In this document: positions 7,243-16,263 of the stretch, piece after piece
Layout of the letters: each line of letters opens with the position of its first letter
Numbering within the stretch: position 1 is the first letter of the stretch
DNA from: JANYJJ01 sp038241115
Lineage (GTDB): Bacteria; Pseudomonadota; Gammaproteobacteria; Burkholderiales; Burkholderiaceae_C
DNA length: 19,299 nt
Reading direction: 5' to 3'
Assembly (NCBI GenBank): GCA_038241115.1
Contig: JBBRGA010000068.1
Location: forward strand, 1 to 19,299
Translations under genes and position numbers: made by a program
The notes under the pieces: model-generated
Told to the model about the DNA's origin: nothing
Seen by the model: the letters and a program-made list of their open reading frames with translations, nothing else
Database searches by the model: none

Positions 7243-8160
7243 ATGAAACAGCTGACTCTATCGATATCCGCCGTCGAGCGTGACACTGGCCTGAGCAAAG
7301 ACACACTTCGAGTCTGGGAGCGCCGATACGGCTTCCCGACGCCTGAACGAGACGCGATTGGCGAACGGGCGTACTCACTGGTCCAAGTTGAAAAGTTGCG
7401 AATTGTGAAGCGCCTGATGGACGGGGGCCACCGTCCGGGTAGGGTCGTGCCCATGCGCGTGGAAGATTTACAGCAGCTCAGCGAAAAGACCGTAGACGCC
7501 CCGCGACACGCTCCTGCCACTGCGGCTTCAGACCTGCGGGTGCTGATGGAACTGCTCAGCTCGAACCAAATTGACCGACTGCGCCGCCATCTGCAGCACC
7601 TCAGCATGGTTCTGGGTTTGCAGCGCTTTGTCTGCGAAGTAATCATTCCCTTCAATACGCTGGTGGGCGACGCGTGGATGCGGGGGCAACTCGAAATCTA
7701 CGAAGAGCATGCTTACAGTGAAGTGTTGCAAATCGTGCTGCGCGGCGCACTGGCCAATCTTCCTCAGAGCGCGGCATTGGACCGGCCGCGCGTGCTCCTC
7801 ACGACCTTCCCGAATGAGCCGCATTCTTTGGGTTTGCTGATGGCAGAAACTTTGTTCGCCCTGCAAGGGGCCAAATGCCTGTCGCTGGGCGCACAAACGC
7901 CGGTGTGGAGCATGGTGTTGGCGGCAGCAGCCTACAAGTCAGACATCTTGGCCTTGGGCTTTACCGGTTGCATGAATCCCAACCAGGTCGTGGACGGCTT
8001 GACCGAGTTGCGCGCCAAGCTCCCTGCGAATGTGGAAATCTGGGTCGGCGGATCGTCTCCGGTGCTGCAACGCCGACCGATCGAAGGCGTGTTGGCACTG
8101 GGTGTTTTGGCGGACATCAATGCACAAGTTGAACGGTGGCGACATGGAGCCGTCGATTGA
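7243..8160 (+). CDS. litR: MerR-family regulator with cobalamin-binding photoreceptor domain (LitR/CarH type)
   Basis: 305 residues from ATG 7243, which places the start just before the helix-turn-helix as in MerR proteins; the frame is open to an ATG at 7168. Domains: MerR DNA-binding region at residues 5-78 (ISAVERDTGLSKDTLRVWERRYGFP), a linker, a helical B12-binding cap at about 95-175, and a Rossmann-like cobalamin domain at about 182-300. The light-sensor signature W-x9-E-H is complete: Trp145 and Glu155-His156. The lower-ligand motif E-x-H-x-x-G is Glu192/His194/Gly197. In Thermus CarH and LitR proteins these bind adenosylcobalamin, form a DNA-binding repressor in the dark and release DNA when light breaks the Co-C bond. 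Downstream lie DUF2256 and photolyase genes, upstream the peroxidase and lipid operon, all fitting targets for light induction. The light response is inferred from conserved residues. Confidence 0.92.
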   Translation: MKQLTLSISAVERDTGLSKDTLRVWERRYGFPTPERDAIGERAYSLVQVEKLRIVKRLMDGGHRPGRVVPMRVEDLQQLSEKTVDAPRHAPATAASDLRVLMELLSSNQIDRLRRHLQHLSMVLGLQRFVCEVIIPFNTLVGDAWMRGQLEIYEEHAYSEVLQIVLRGALANLPQSAALDRPRVLLTTFPNEPHSLGLLMAETLFALQGAKCLSLGAQTPVWSMVLAAAAYKSDILALGFTGCMNPNQVVDGLTELRAKLPANVEIWVGGSSPVLQRRPIEGVLALGVLADINAQVERWRHGAVD

Positions 8161-8333
8161 CCCCTGCGGAGAAGTCATTCAAAGGCAACAAAGCGGCCCT
8201 GCCGAGCAAGGACTGTGTTCAGTGCGGGCGCCCGATGACTTGGCGCAAGGCCTGGGCCAAAAATTGGGCCGAGGTGAAGTACTGCTCTCAGCGGTGCCGC
8301 GACGCGTCTAAAAATACGAAGGTGAGCACCTGA
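8157..8333 (+). CDS. DUF2256 zinc-ribbon protein
   Basis: 58 residues if started at the TTG at 8157; a GTG at 8136 would add 7 residues. I favour TTG because a GGAG at 8146-8149 sits 7 bases before it and the TTG overlaps the regulator stop (TTGA). The core matches DUF2256: LPSKDCVQCGRPMTWRKAWA followed by WAEVKYCSQRCR. Four cysteines in two pairs (C-x2-C and C-x3-C) suggest a single zinc site. DUF2256 genes are very commonly adjacent to cryptochrome/photolyase genes, and the function is unknown; a partner or maturation role for the photolyase is a guess. Its TGA overlaps the photolyase ATG (TGATG), so translation of the three genes is probably coupled. Confidence 0.9.
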   Translation: MTPAEKSFKGNKAALPSKDCVQCGRPMTWRKAWAKNWAEVKYCSQRCRDASKNTKVST

Positions 8334-9937
8334 TGCCCAAAGCAACGGCAGCCGCCAAATCACTGCGTCGTCTTGTTTTGGTGTTGGGTGACCAGCTCAC
8401 CCTGAACAGCGGATGCTTGTTCGGGGCAGGCAGCAGCTTTGATCCCCTGCTTGACGCTGTGCTCATGATTGAAGCTCCGGGCGAAGCGGGCCAAGTCTGG
8501 AGCCACAAAGCACGCATCGCATTGTTCATATCGGCGATGCGCCATTTCCGCGAAACCTTGCTGGCCCGCGGTGCTAGCGTTTACTACGTCAGATTTGAAG
8601 ACAGTGTCGAGCCAGAATTGGTCGGTCGACTCGCCGAGCAATTGAGCGGCTTGCGACCGCAGGCTCTGTGGCTCACCGAGCCCGGCGCATGGCGTTTACA
8701 GCAAGACATTTCTGCAGCGGCCACCCGAGCCGAGGTGCCTTTGCGTTTGCTGGACGACAACCATTTCATGACTTCGCGCGCCGACTTCGCGCGTTGGGCG
8801 TCGAAGTACGGTGCCAGTTTACGGATGGAGTTTTTCTACCGCGAGAAGCGCCGCGAGTACCAGGTGTTGCTCGACCCGAAGTCCGCCAAAAAGGGCGAAC
8901 CTGAAGGCGGGCAATGGAACTTTGATGCCGAAAACCGCAAGGGCTATTCCAAAGGCGGCCCCGGCTTGATCCCGCCGCACCAGCAATTTGAACCAGACGC
9001 CATCACACTGAAAACCTTGGCCGATGTCGAGCGCTTGTTCCCTGGGCACCCTGGTTCGCTGAAGTCTTTTCGCTGGCCCGTGACGCGCGAGCAAGCCCTG
9101 CTGGCGCTCGAAGGCTTCATCAGCGCTCGCTTGGTGAACTTTGGCGACTACCAAGACGCCATGTGGGAAGGCACCCCGTTTGGCTGGCACTCGATGCTGT
9201 CAACGAGCCTGAATCTGCATTTGCTGGATCCGCGCGAAGTGATCGCTGCGGCGGAAGCGGCCTACCGCGCTGGTTTGGCGCCGCTCGCGGCGGTTGAAGG
9301 CTTCATCCGCCAGGTGCTGGGTTGGCGCGAATTCATACGCGGGGTCTATTGGCTGGAAATGCCAGGCATGGCCAGCACCAACCATTTCAACCACCAGCGG
9401 CCTTTGCCCAGGTGGTTTTGGACGGGCCAAACCCACATGGCTTGCGCGCGCGACGCCGTCGGCCAAACCTTGGAACACGGTTACGCGCACCACATTCAGC
9501 GCTTGATGGTCACTGGCTTGTTTGGGCTGCTCGCCGAAATCAAGCCCCAAGAAGTCAGCGATTGGTATTTAGCGGTCTACGTGGACGCGGTGGAATGGGT
9601 GGAGTTGCCCAACGTCATGGGCATGGCGCTGTATGCGGACGGCGGGCGATTCACCAGCAAGCCCTATGTGGCTTCGGGGGCCTACATCCAACGCATGAGC
9701 AACCACTGCGGCGGCTGTCGTTACGCCCCAGACGCCAAAACGGCGCAAAGCAAGGGCAAACCGCTGTGCCCTTACACCACGCTGTACTGGAACTTTCTCG
9801 ACAAGCACGAAGCCTCGCTGGCCGCCAATCCACGCACCGGCCTGATGGCCAAAAACATCACTCGCATGAGTGCCGAACAAAGGCAACGCATCCGCGACGA
9901 TGCGCAGCGCGTACTGGAAAGCTTGGACGATCTTTGA
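8333..9937 (+). CDS. Iron-sulfur bacterial cryptochrome/photolyase (prokaryotic 6-4 photolyase type)
   Basis: 534 residues, slightly longer than the roughly 500 usual for the family. The N-terminal antenna domain starts LRRLVLVLGDQLTLNSG, the standard opening of the FeS-BCP/PhrB class (DUF523-free, deoxyribodipyrimidine-photolyase-related). The [4Fe-4S] cysteines are present: Cys371 (MACARDAVGQ), Cys459 and Cys462 (HCGGC) and Cys479 (PLCPYTTLYWNF). The 88-residue distance between Cys371 and Cys459 equals that between Cys350 and Cys438 of Agrobacterium PhrB. The FAD-binding helical domain includes GWREFIRGVYWLEMPGM and GYAHHIQRLMVTGLFGLLAEI. The enzyme should repair UV (6-4) photoproducts using blue light and FAD, or act as a photoreceptor. 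Start ATG 8333 has a GGTGAG ribosome binding site at 8321-8326 and overlaps the DUF2256 stop. Confidence 0.95.
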   Translation: MPKATAAAKSLRRLVLVLGDQLTLNSGCLFGAGSSFDPLLDAVLMIEAPGEAGQVWSHKARIALFISAMRHFRETLLARGASVYYVRFEDSVEPELVGRLAEQLSGLRPQALWLTEPGAWRLQQDISAAATRAEVPLRLLDDNHFMTSRADFARWASKYGASLRMEFFYREKRREYQVLLDPKSAKKGEPEGGQWNFDAENRKGYSKGGPGLIPPHQQFEPDAITLKTLADVERLFPGHPGSLKSFRWPVTREQALLALEGFISARLVNFGDYQDAMWEGTPFGWHSMLSTSLNLHLLDPREVIAAAEAAYRAGLAPLAAVEGFIRQVLGWREFIRGVYWLEMPGMASTNHFNHQRPLPRWFWTGQTHMACARDAVGQTLEHGYAHHIQRLMVTGLFGLLAEIKPQEVSDWYLAVYVDAVEWVELPNVMGMALYADGGRFTSKPYVASGAYIQRMSNHCGGCRYAPDAKTAQSKGKPLCPYTTLYWNFLDKHEASLAANPRTGLMAKNITRMSAEQRQRIRDDAQRVLESLDDL

Positions 9938-10021
9938 ACCTGTGTACCGTGTTGATAGCCCCGCTGTATTGCTGTCACGGGGCCACGTCTAAAATAAATC
10001 TGCAACAGAAAGGCACTCACC
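9938..10021 (+). promoter_or_regulatory. Promoter and ribosome binding site of the ferritin-like gene
   Basis: An 84-bp gap between photolyase and the ferritin-like gene. A -10-like TAAAAT (about 9991-9996) follows TATTGC (about 9968-9973) after 17 bases, a weak sigma-70 promoter. A 6-bp stem (GCCCCG/CGGGGC, 14-nt loop) lies across the spacer but lacks a U-tract, so it is not an obvious terminator. AAGG about 8 bases before ATG 10022 is the ribosome binding site. The gene could be transcribed from here or by read-through from the photolyase operon. Confidence 0.4.
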
Positions 10022-10939
10022 ATGCTTTACCCCGAACTTTTCAAGCAGCTCGAAGCCGTGCGTTGGAGCATGGACAAGGACATTCCATGGGACCGGTTTG
10101 ATGCCAGCTTGCTCACCGACGAGCAAGCGTTGACCATCAAGATGAATGCCATCACCGAATGGGCAGCGCTGCCCGCCACCGAGATGTTTTTGCGTGACAA
10201 CCGCGACGACAGCGACTTCAGTGCTTTCATGAGCGTCTGGTTCTTCGAAGAACAGAAACACTCGCTGGTATTGATGGAATATCTGCGCCGCTTCAGGCCC
10301 GAGTTGGTGCCCACCGAAGCTGAGCTTCACGCCGTGCGTTTTGAGTTCGACCCAGCGCCCGCGCTCGAAACTTTGATGATGCATTTTTGCGGGGAAATTC
10401 GCCTCAACCATTGGTATCGACGCGCGGCCGAGTGGCACAGCGAGCCCGTCATTCAGGCCATCTACGAAACCTTGGCCCGCGACGAAGCCCGTCACGGTGG
10501 CGCTTACTTGCGCTACATGAAACGAGCGCTGCAAAAGTTTGGAGATGAGGCGCGCGCCGCCTTCGCCAAAGTAGGCGTGTTGATGGCCAGCGCACGACGC
10601 ACCGCGCAGGCCTTGCACCCAACCAACCTGCACGTGAACGCCAGCCTGTTTCCGCGCGACACCATCCAAAGCCGCCTGCCAGACCCGGCTTGGTTAGAGC
10701 AGTGGCTGGACAAGCAAATTCAATTTGACGCAGTGTGGGAAACCAAGGTGGTCGAGCGCATCTTGCACAACATGAGTTTGCTGATGGAGCGCAGCTTCAC
10801 CAGCGTGCAGGAGCTGAACCGCTTTCGCAAGGAAGTCAGCGCGCTGGTGGCAGTCGCGGCGCAGAAAACTGCGGCGAATCTGTCAGTGAACGCGGCGGCA
10901 AACGGGGTGACTAACGCGTCGGCTGTGACTGCGGCTTGA
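10022..10939 (+). CDS. Ferritin-like di-iron protein, acyl-ACP-desaturase-like
   Basis: 305 residues, all-helical. Two E-x-x-H metal motifs are spaced as in carboxylate-bridged di-iron oxygenases: Glu77-x2-His80 (FFEEQKHS) and Glu155-x2-His158 (RDEARHGG). Glu46 (AITEW) or Glu54 and Glu125 (FCGEIRLNHW) can supply the remaining ligands. Order and spacing resemble soluble stearoyl-ACP desaturases and the AurF-like group; relatives in betaproteobacteria are annotated only as ferritin-like domain proteins. An O2-dependent desaturation or hydroxylation of an acyl substrate is plausible and would fit the lipid-modifying operon nearby, but this is inference. The C-terminal 30 residues are Ala/Val/Asn-rich and probably disordered. 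No signal peptide. It is convergent with the esterase-like gene, with one base between the stops. Confidence 0.82.
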   Translation: MLYPELFKQLEAVRWSMDKDIPWDRFDASLLTDEQALTIKMNAITEWAALPATEMFLRDNRDDSDFSAFMSVWFFEEQKHSLVLMEYLRRFRPELVPTEAELHAVRFEFDPAPALETLMMHFCGEIRLNHWYRRAAEWHSEPVIQAIYETLARDEARHGGAYLRYMKRALQKFGDEARAAFAKVGVLMASARRTAQALHPTNLHVNASLFPRDTIQSRLPDPAWLEQWLDKQIQFDAVWETKVVERILHNMSLLMERSFTSVQELNRFRKEVSALVAVAAQKTAANLSVNAAANGVTNASAVTAA

Positions 10940-10940
10940 T

Positions 10941-11684
10941 TCAGTCTTTGCCGAGCACTTGACTCGACGCCGCCGGAGCCATCAGGGGAGCTTGTTCCGC
11001 AGCCTCGCGCCACACCTTTTTCGGCAAAAAAGTTCGCAGCTGCTCTATCGCTTTGTCGATCAAGACCGGGTGCAGCTCATGCGCTATGCCGGGAACGACG
11101 TCGGCGGTGACGTCGCCGCCAAAAGACATTAAACGCCGGGCTGAATGAATGGCGGGGCCATGAGGCACTGTGCGGTCGTCCAGACCGTGAAGAAAATGAA
11201 CGGTCGTGTCCGTGGGCGCATGTTGCGGAGGTGTCGCGTGTCGACCCGAGAAAGACAATACTCGTCCAGCCAGATTGCGCTCCGCTTGAACCGCCTCCAG
11301 CGCCATCGTGGCACCTTGCGCAAAACCGAACAAGGCCGTGCGCTCCCAGCCCACAGTAAAACGAGCTTGAAGCTCGCGCACCACGGCGATAAACGCGGGC
11401 AAAACTGGCGTCGCCGCGCTGAGATCGTCACCTGCAAACCAGCCACGAGCCTGGGCGCCATCGCCGACGCTCAACGGCGCGCTGACCTGCCTGCCGGGCC
11501 GCGTATTGATTCGCGCGTTCAAAGGTGCCTGAATGCACAGCACGGCGCTTTGCGGGTACTCGAGGCACAGGCGTTGGGCGAGCCCCGTCATGCTGTGCGC
11601 GTCACTGCATGCGCCATGAAACAGCAGGAAAAGCAGATCAGGAGGGCCAGAGGCTGGCAGGCGAGCAAGCGTCGAAATGTCCAT
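10941..11684 (-). CDS. YpfH-like alpha/beta hydrolase lacking the nucleophile serine
   Basis: 247 residues from ATG 11684 (MDISTLARLP); an ATG at 11744 would add 20 residues, but E. coli YpfH is about 232 residues and begins only shortly before the oxyanion strand, so the shorter form is preferred. The fold is the carboxylesterase/phospholipase family: LLFLLFHGACSDAHSM near the start, RGWFAGDD, and ALEAVQAERNLAGRVLSFSG after the elbow. The nucleophile elbow, GFSQGA in YpfH, reads GFAQGA here: Ala122, codon GCG, replaces the catalytic serine. The acid Asp170 (HGLDDRTVP) and base His202 (GIAHELHP) remain. The protein is therefore probably not an ordinary serine esterase; it may be a binding or regulatory paralogue, recently inactivated, or a sequencing artefact (TCG to GCG is one base). 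Cytoplasmic. Confidence 0.85.
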   Translation of the reverse strand: MDISTLARLPASGPPDLLFLLFHGACSDAHSMTGLAQRLCLEYPQSAVLCIQAPLNARINTRPGRQVSAPLSVGDGAQARGWFAGDDLSAATPVLPAFIAVVRELQARFTVGWERTALFGFAQGATMALEAVQAERNLAGRVLSFSGRHATPPQHAPTDTTVHFLHGLDDRTVPHGPAIHSARRLMSFGGDVTADVVPGIAHELHPVLIDKAIEQLRTFLPKKVWREAAEQAPLMAPAASSQVLGKD

Positions 11685-11787
11685 GTCGACATTTTCCCAT
11701 TGCGTGGCACCTCCGCGCCTCTCCACGGCACTCATCGACCGCACTCATCGAACTCCACTTAGCGACCGCACTTTTCCAGCACAACGT

Positions 11788-11812
11788 AAAACGGCACCTT
11801 GCGGTGCCGTTT
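11788..11812 (-). terminator. Rho-independent terminator of the porin gene
   Basis: A 10-bp perfect stem (AAACGGCACC / GGTGCCGTTT, 11789-11798 and 11803-11812) with a 4-nt loop. Read on the minus strand it is followed by a short T run (TTTT) and lies 52 bp after the porin stop. A second, weaker hairpin with the same GGCACC/GGTGCC core and a 7-nt loop lies between it and the porin stop (about 11824-11841). Confidence 0.85.
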
Positions 11813-11863
11813 CAATCTCAATGGGCACCGTGACGAGGTGCCATTCAAGCGTTCAAACGCTGA

Positions 11864-12880
11864 TCAGAAGCGCATGCGAATGCCGGCTGCGAGCGTGGTG
11901 CCTGAAGACAACCCGGTGGTCTTGTCGTTGACGAACACGCCGTACACGTCGGTGTTCTTAGACAAGTTGTAGTCGTAACCCAGGCTCAGCGTTTTGTTCG
12001 TCGAACTGGCCGGCCCGACCGTGAGCTTGGCGTTGCCGTAAGAGGCCAACAGCTTGCCGCCGCCGATCGGCGCGGATGCCCCGAACTGGTACAGGCTGGT
12101 TTTAGCGTCGGTGGTGGCCTTGGTTTTCACGTTGCCGATTTGGCCAAACAGCTTGGCCACGCCGAGGTCATACGACACACCGGCTTGGATGGTGTCTTGT
12201 GCAGTGAAGCCGGCAGGGATCGGGAACACACCATTTTTGACTTGCTGCCAAGCCAAGGTGCCAGCGAACGGGCCGGCAAAATAAAGCACGTTGGCGCCCA
12301 GATTTTTACCCTTGGCACCCGCTGCGCCTTCGCCCAGATTGCCCAGCAGGTTGATGCTGGCACCACCGAAGTTAGGGCTGGAGTAGGCAATGGAGTTGTT
12401 CCATGCGGTATCACCCACGATGGCACCCAGGAAATATTGGCGGATGGACGGAGCGAAACCAAACGAGTCGCCAAATGCGTTGAAGATCAAGGTGGAAACG
12501 AAAAGCGGCGTGGTGTTGCGGCCAATGACGGTAGAACCAAATTCGCCTTGCAGACCGACGTAAGCGCTGCGAGCCCAAAAAGCGTCACCGTTGAAGCGAC
12601 CCGCAGCACCGGCATCGACGCGCAGGAAATGCTCGAACGCAAACTTGGCTTTCAAGCCGCCGCCGAGGTCTTCGGTGCCTTTGAAGCCGAGGTAGCTGGT
12701 GCTCATGTTGCCGCTCTCGGACTTCCAGACTTTCGGCGCGCCAGAATTCTGAAATTGGCCGACCGACATGTCGAGCAAACCGTAAATCGTGACGTTGGAC
12801 TGGGCCGAGGCCACAGCGGAAAACCCAAGGGCCAGCGTGGCCGCGCTCAACTTGAACGCTTTTGCGAATGGAACAAACAT
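11864..12880 (-). CDS. Gram-negative general porin
   Basis: 338 residues from ATG 12880; a GGAG ribosome binding site lies 8 bases upstream and the signal peptide begins at once. The frame is open to 13135, but that extension has no porin features. Signal peptide: KAFKLSAATLALGFSAVASA, cleaved after Ala26. The mature protein opens QSNVTIYGLLDMSVGQFQ and includes YLGFKGTEDLGGGLKAKFAF, both typical of trimeric 16-strand betaproteobacterial porins (OmpC/Porin_4 type). It ends GIRMRF with the C-terminal phenylalanine recognised by the BAM complex. It forms a water-filled outer-membrane channel for small solutes. It has its own strong terminator and a 279-bp upstream region, so it is probably monocistronic. 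The exact selectivity is unknown. Confidence 0.95.
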   Translation of the reverse strand: MFVPFAKAFKLSAATLALGFSAVASAQSNVTIYGLLDMSVGQFQNSGAPKVWKSESGNMSTSYLGFKGTEDLGGGLKAKFAFEHFLRVDAGAAGRFNGDAFWARSAYVGLQGEFGSTVIGRNTTPLFVSTLIFNAFGDSFGFAPSIRQYFLGAIVGDTAWNNSIAYSSPNFGGASINLLGNLGEGAAGAKGKNLGANVLYFAGPFAGTLAWQQVKNGVFPIPAGFTAQDTIQAGVSYDLGVAKLFGQIGNVKTKATTDAKTSLYQFGASAPIGGGKLLASYGNAKLTVGPASSTNKTLSLGYDYNLSKNTDVYGVFVNDKTTGLSSGTTLAAGIRMRF

Positions 12881-13159
12881 ATAGAAACTCCCGTGGTTGT
12901 AATGACGATCAATTCTAAAAATCCTGCGAAGGAACCCGTATGCAAGGTTCGCGCCTACAAACTTTTGGCGCTCAGTCCTACTTACTGAGCTCCGTATTTT
13001 CAGCCAAGCCGTTGCGCCAGCAAGGCCGAATGATGCCGATTGATACCGAGCGGAGCCAAGTGACGCATCCAGACCACACGCGGCGTCGATACCGTTCAGC
13101 AACGAGACGAGGTCCGACGCGGCACAGTCCCGCACTCGTTAATTTGCAAGCTGACCGCC

Positions 13160-14131
13160 TCAGCGCACCACGCTGTAGTTCAACGGTACAAAAACGTAGG
13201 CCTTGCCTTCTTTGCGCAAGTGCCCGATGCCCGGAAAGGAGAGGTGGGCGGCCGCGACCAAGTAGCCCGCTCGCGCCGCTTCAGCATAAGCGCGCTGGCG
13301 CTGGACCGCGGCGGCCTTGCTGTCGGTGTCGAACTGAATCGTCACGCCCGGGTTGGCAAATTGCACCGCCGCCACGTGCATCAGATCACCCCACAACGCC
13401 AGCTTTTGACCCTGGCTCTCGACGATGTAGGTGCTGTGGCCCGGCGTGTGTCCCGCGCTGGCTTGCGCCTTGACGCCGGGCACCAGTTCGGTATCGCCGT
13501 TGAATGGTTTGAATTTCCCGGCGGCGACGTACGGGTTCATCGATGCCATCGCACCCTGGAAAAACCCTTGCGATTCTTTGGGCGCTTTGTCGAGGTTGGC
13601 CTGACTGAGCCAAAAGTCGGCGTCGTGCTGATCGGCGTGCACCGTGGCATTTGGAAATACCAGCTTGCCGTCACTCATCAAACCGCCCACGTGGTCGGGG
13701 TGCATGTGGGTGATGAGCACCGCGTCGACCTGATCGGGCGTGTAGCCAGCGGCCTTCAAGTTGCTCAACAGCTTGCCCAAAGTGGGGCCGAACAACCCCG
13801 CAGCACCAGTGTCAACCAGCACCAGCTTCGTGCCCGTGTTGATGAGGTAGCCATTGACGGATGTCTCCAAAGGCGCCTTCAAAAACACTTTCCGCAGGGC
13901 TTGATCGACCTTGCCCGGCGTGGTGTTTGTCAGTAGTTTGTCCATTGGCAGATCGACCGTTCCGTCCGACAAGGCGGTGATCTCGAAATTGCCCAACATC
14001 ATCCGGAAGAAGCCCGGCGCCGAAAACTTGGCTTGCGGCGCAGCTGCAAAAACTGGCATCGCACTGCTTAGAAAAATTACGCCGCTGGCGGCGGCGATCA
14101 GCGCGCGACAAATGGGAAGTTGGTATTTCAT
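13160..14131 (-). CDS. Metallo-beta-lactamase-fold hydrolase, methyl parathion hydrolase homologue (lactonase-like)
   Basis: 323 residues, with a signal peptide (hydrophobic residues 10-28, cleaved near AFAAAP), so exported. The binuclear metal site is complete: HMHPDH at His142, His144, Asp146, His147; His228 in AGHTPGH; Asp249 in LWGDLMH; His296 in AAHLSFPGIGH. From memory the sequence aligns along nearly its whole length with methyl parathion hydrolase (MPH) of Pseudomonas sp. WBC-3, for example FEITALSDGTV and NTGTKLVLVDTGAAGLFGPT. At the five sites that distinguish MPH from its inferred dihydrocoumarin-hydrolase ancestor it has the ancestral state: Leu66, no Ser insertion near 185-188, His252, Ile265, Phe267. 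A lactone or ester is thus a more likely substrate than an organophosphate. AAGG lies 6 bases before the ATG. Confidence 0.9.
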   Translation of the reverse strand: MKYQLPICRALIAAASGVIFLSSAMPVFAAAPQAKFSAPGFFRMMLGNFEITALSDGTVDLPMDKLLTNTTPGKVDQALRKVFLKAPLETSVNGYLINTGTKLVLVDTGAAGLFGPTLGKLLSNLKAAGYTPDQVDAVLITHMHPDHVGGLMSDGKLVFPNATVHADQHDADFWLSQANLDKAPKESQGFFQGAMASMNPYVAAGKFKPFNGDTELVPGVKAQASAGHTPGHSTYIVESQGQKLALWGDLMHVAAVQFANPGVTIQFDTDSKAAAVQRQRAYAEAARAGYLVAAAHLSFPGIGHLRKEGKAYVFVPLNYSVVR

Positions 14132-14265
14132 GGCTTGCCTTGGAGTTGCTCCAGCGGGCAGCGAGGATAAGTCACCAAGCCAGCACTTGGCTTACAGACC
14201 GAGTCGAACCACCGTGCATTTGCAGCCCCTCGCCTTCGATGCCGCAACCCCTGCAGAACCCATGT

Positions 14266-16041
<1,776 letters not shown>

Positions 16042-16055
16042 GGTGACCAAAAGCA

Positions 16056-16091
16056 AAACCCCGGCTCGTCGATTTGCAGAGGCCGGGGTTT
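16056..16091 (-). terminator. Terminator-like hairpin in the metXW leader (possible attenuator)
   Basis: A perfect 10-bp GC-rich stem (AAACCCCGGC at 16056-16065, GCCGGGGTTT at 16082-16091) with a 16-nt loop. On the metXW strand it is followed by TTTTGCTTTT and then, within 15 bases, by the ATG at 16041, so it occupies the ribosome binding region. It could stop transcription early or hide the start site. Alternatively it could end an untranslated upstream transcript; no gene on that strand lies just upstream. Confidence 0.6.
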
Positions 16092-16114
16092 CAGTCCACG
16101 TCTCTTTAGCAGTA

Positions 16115-16142
16115 TTTATAGAGCGCCCGCAAGCCGGAACAA
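16115..16142 (-). promoter_or_regulatory. Predicted sigma-70 promoter of metXW
   Basis: On the minus strand, -35 TTGTTC (16137-16142), a 16-bp spacer and -10 TATAAA (16115-16120). Transcription would begin near 16107, giving a leader of about 65 nt that is mostly the hairpin at 16056-16091. Confidence 0.5.
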
Positions 16143-16263
16143 ATCAGCGCTGTGCCTGAGTGTAGCCACGCCCGCGCGCGACGAGCAGTTAGCATTCGCC
16201 CCCGGGTGACGCAGACATCAACGCCTCGCACCATTCCTGAAAAATCAACCCATAGAGACCAAC

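Noticed and set aside
12881..13135. N-terminal extension of the porin frame
   Set aside because: The signal peptide starts at ATG 12880 with a GGAG site just before it; upstream codons show no protein features.
16042..16260. SAM-II or SAH riboswitch upstream of metXW
   Set aside because: I looked for the conserved cores expected upstream of methionine genes and saw none; only a simple terminator-like stem is present.
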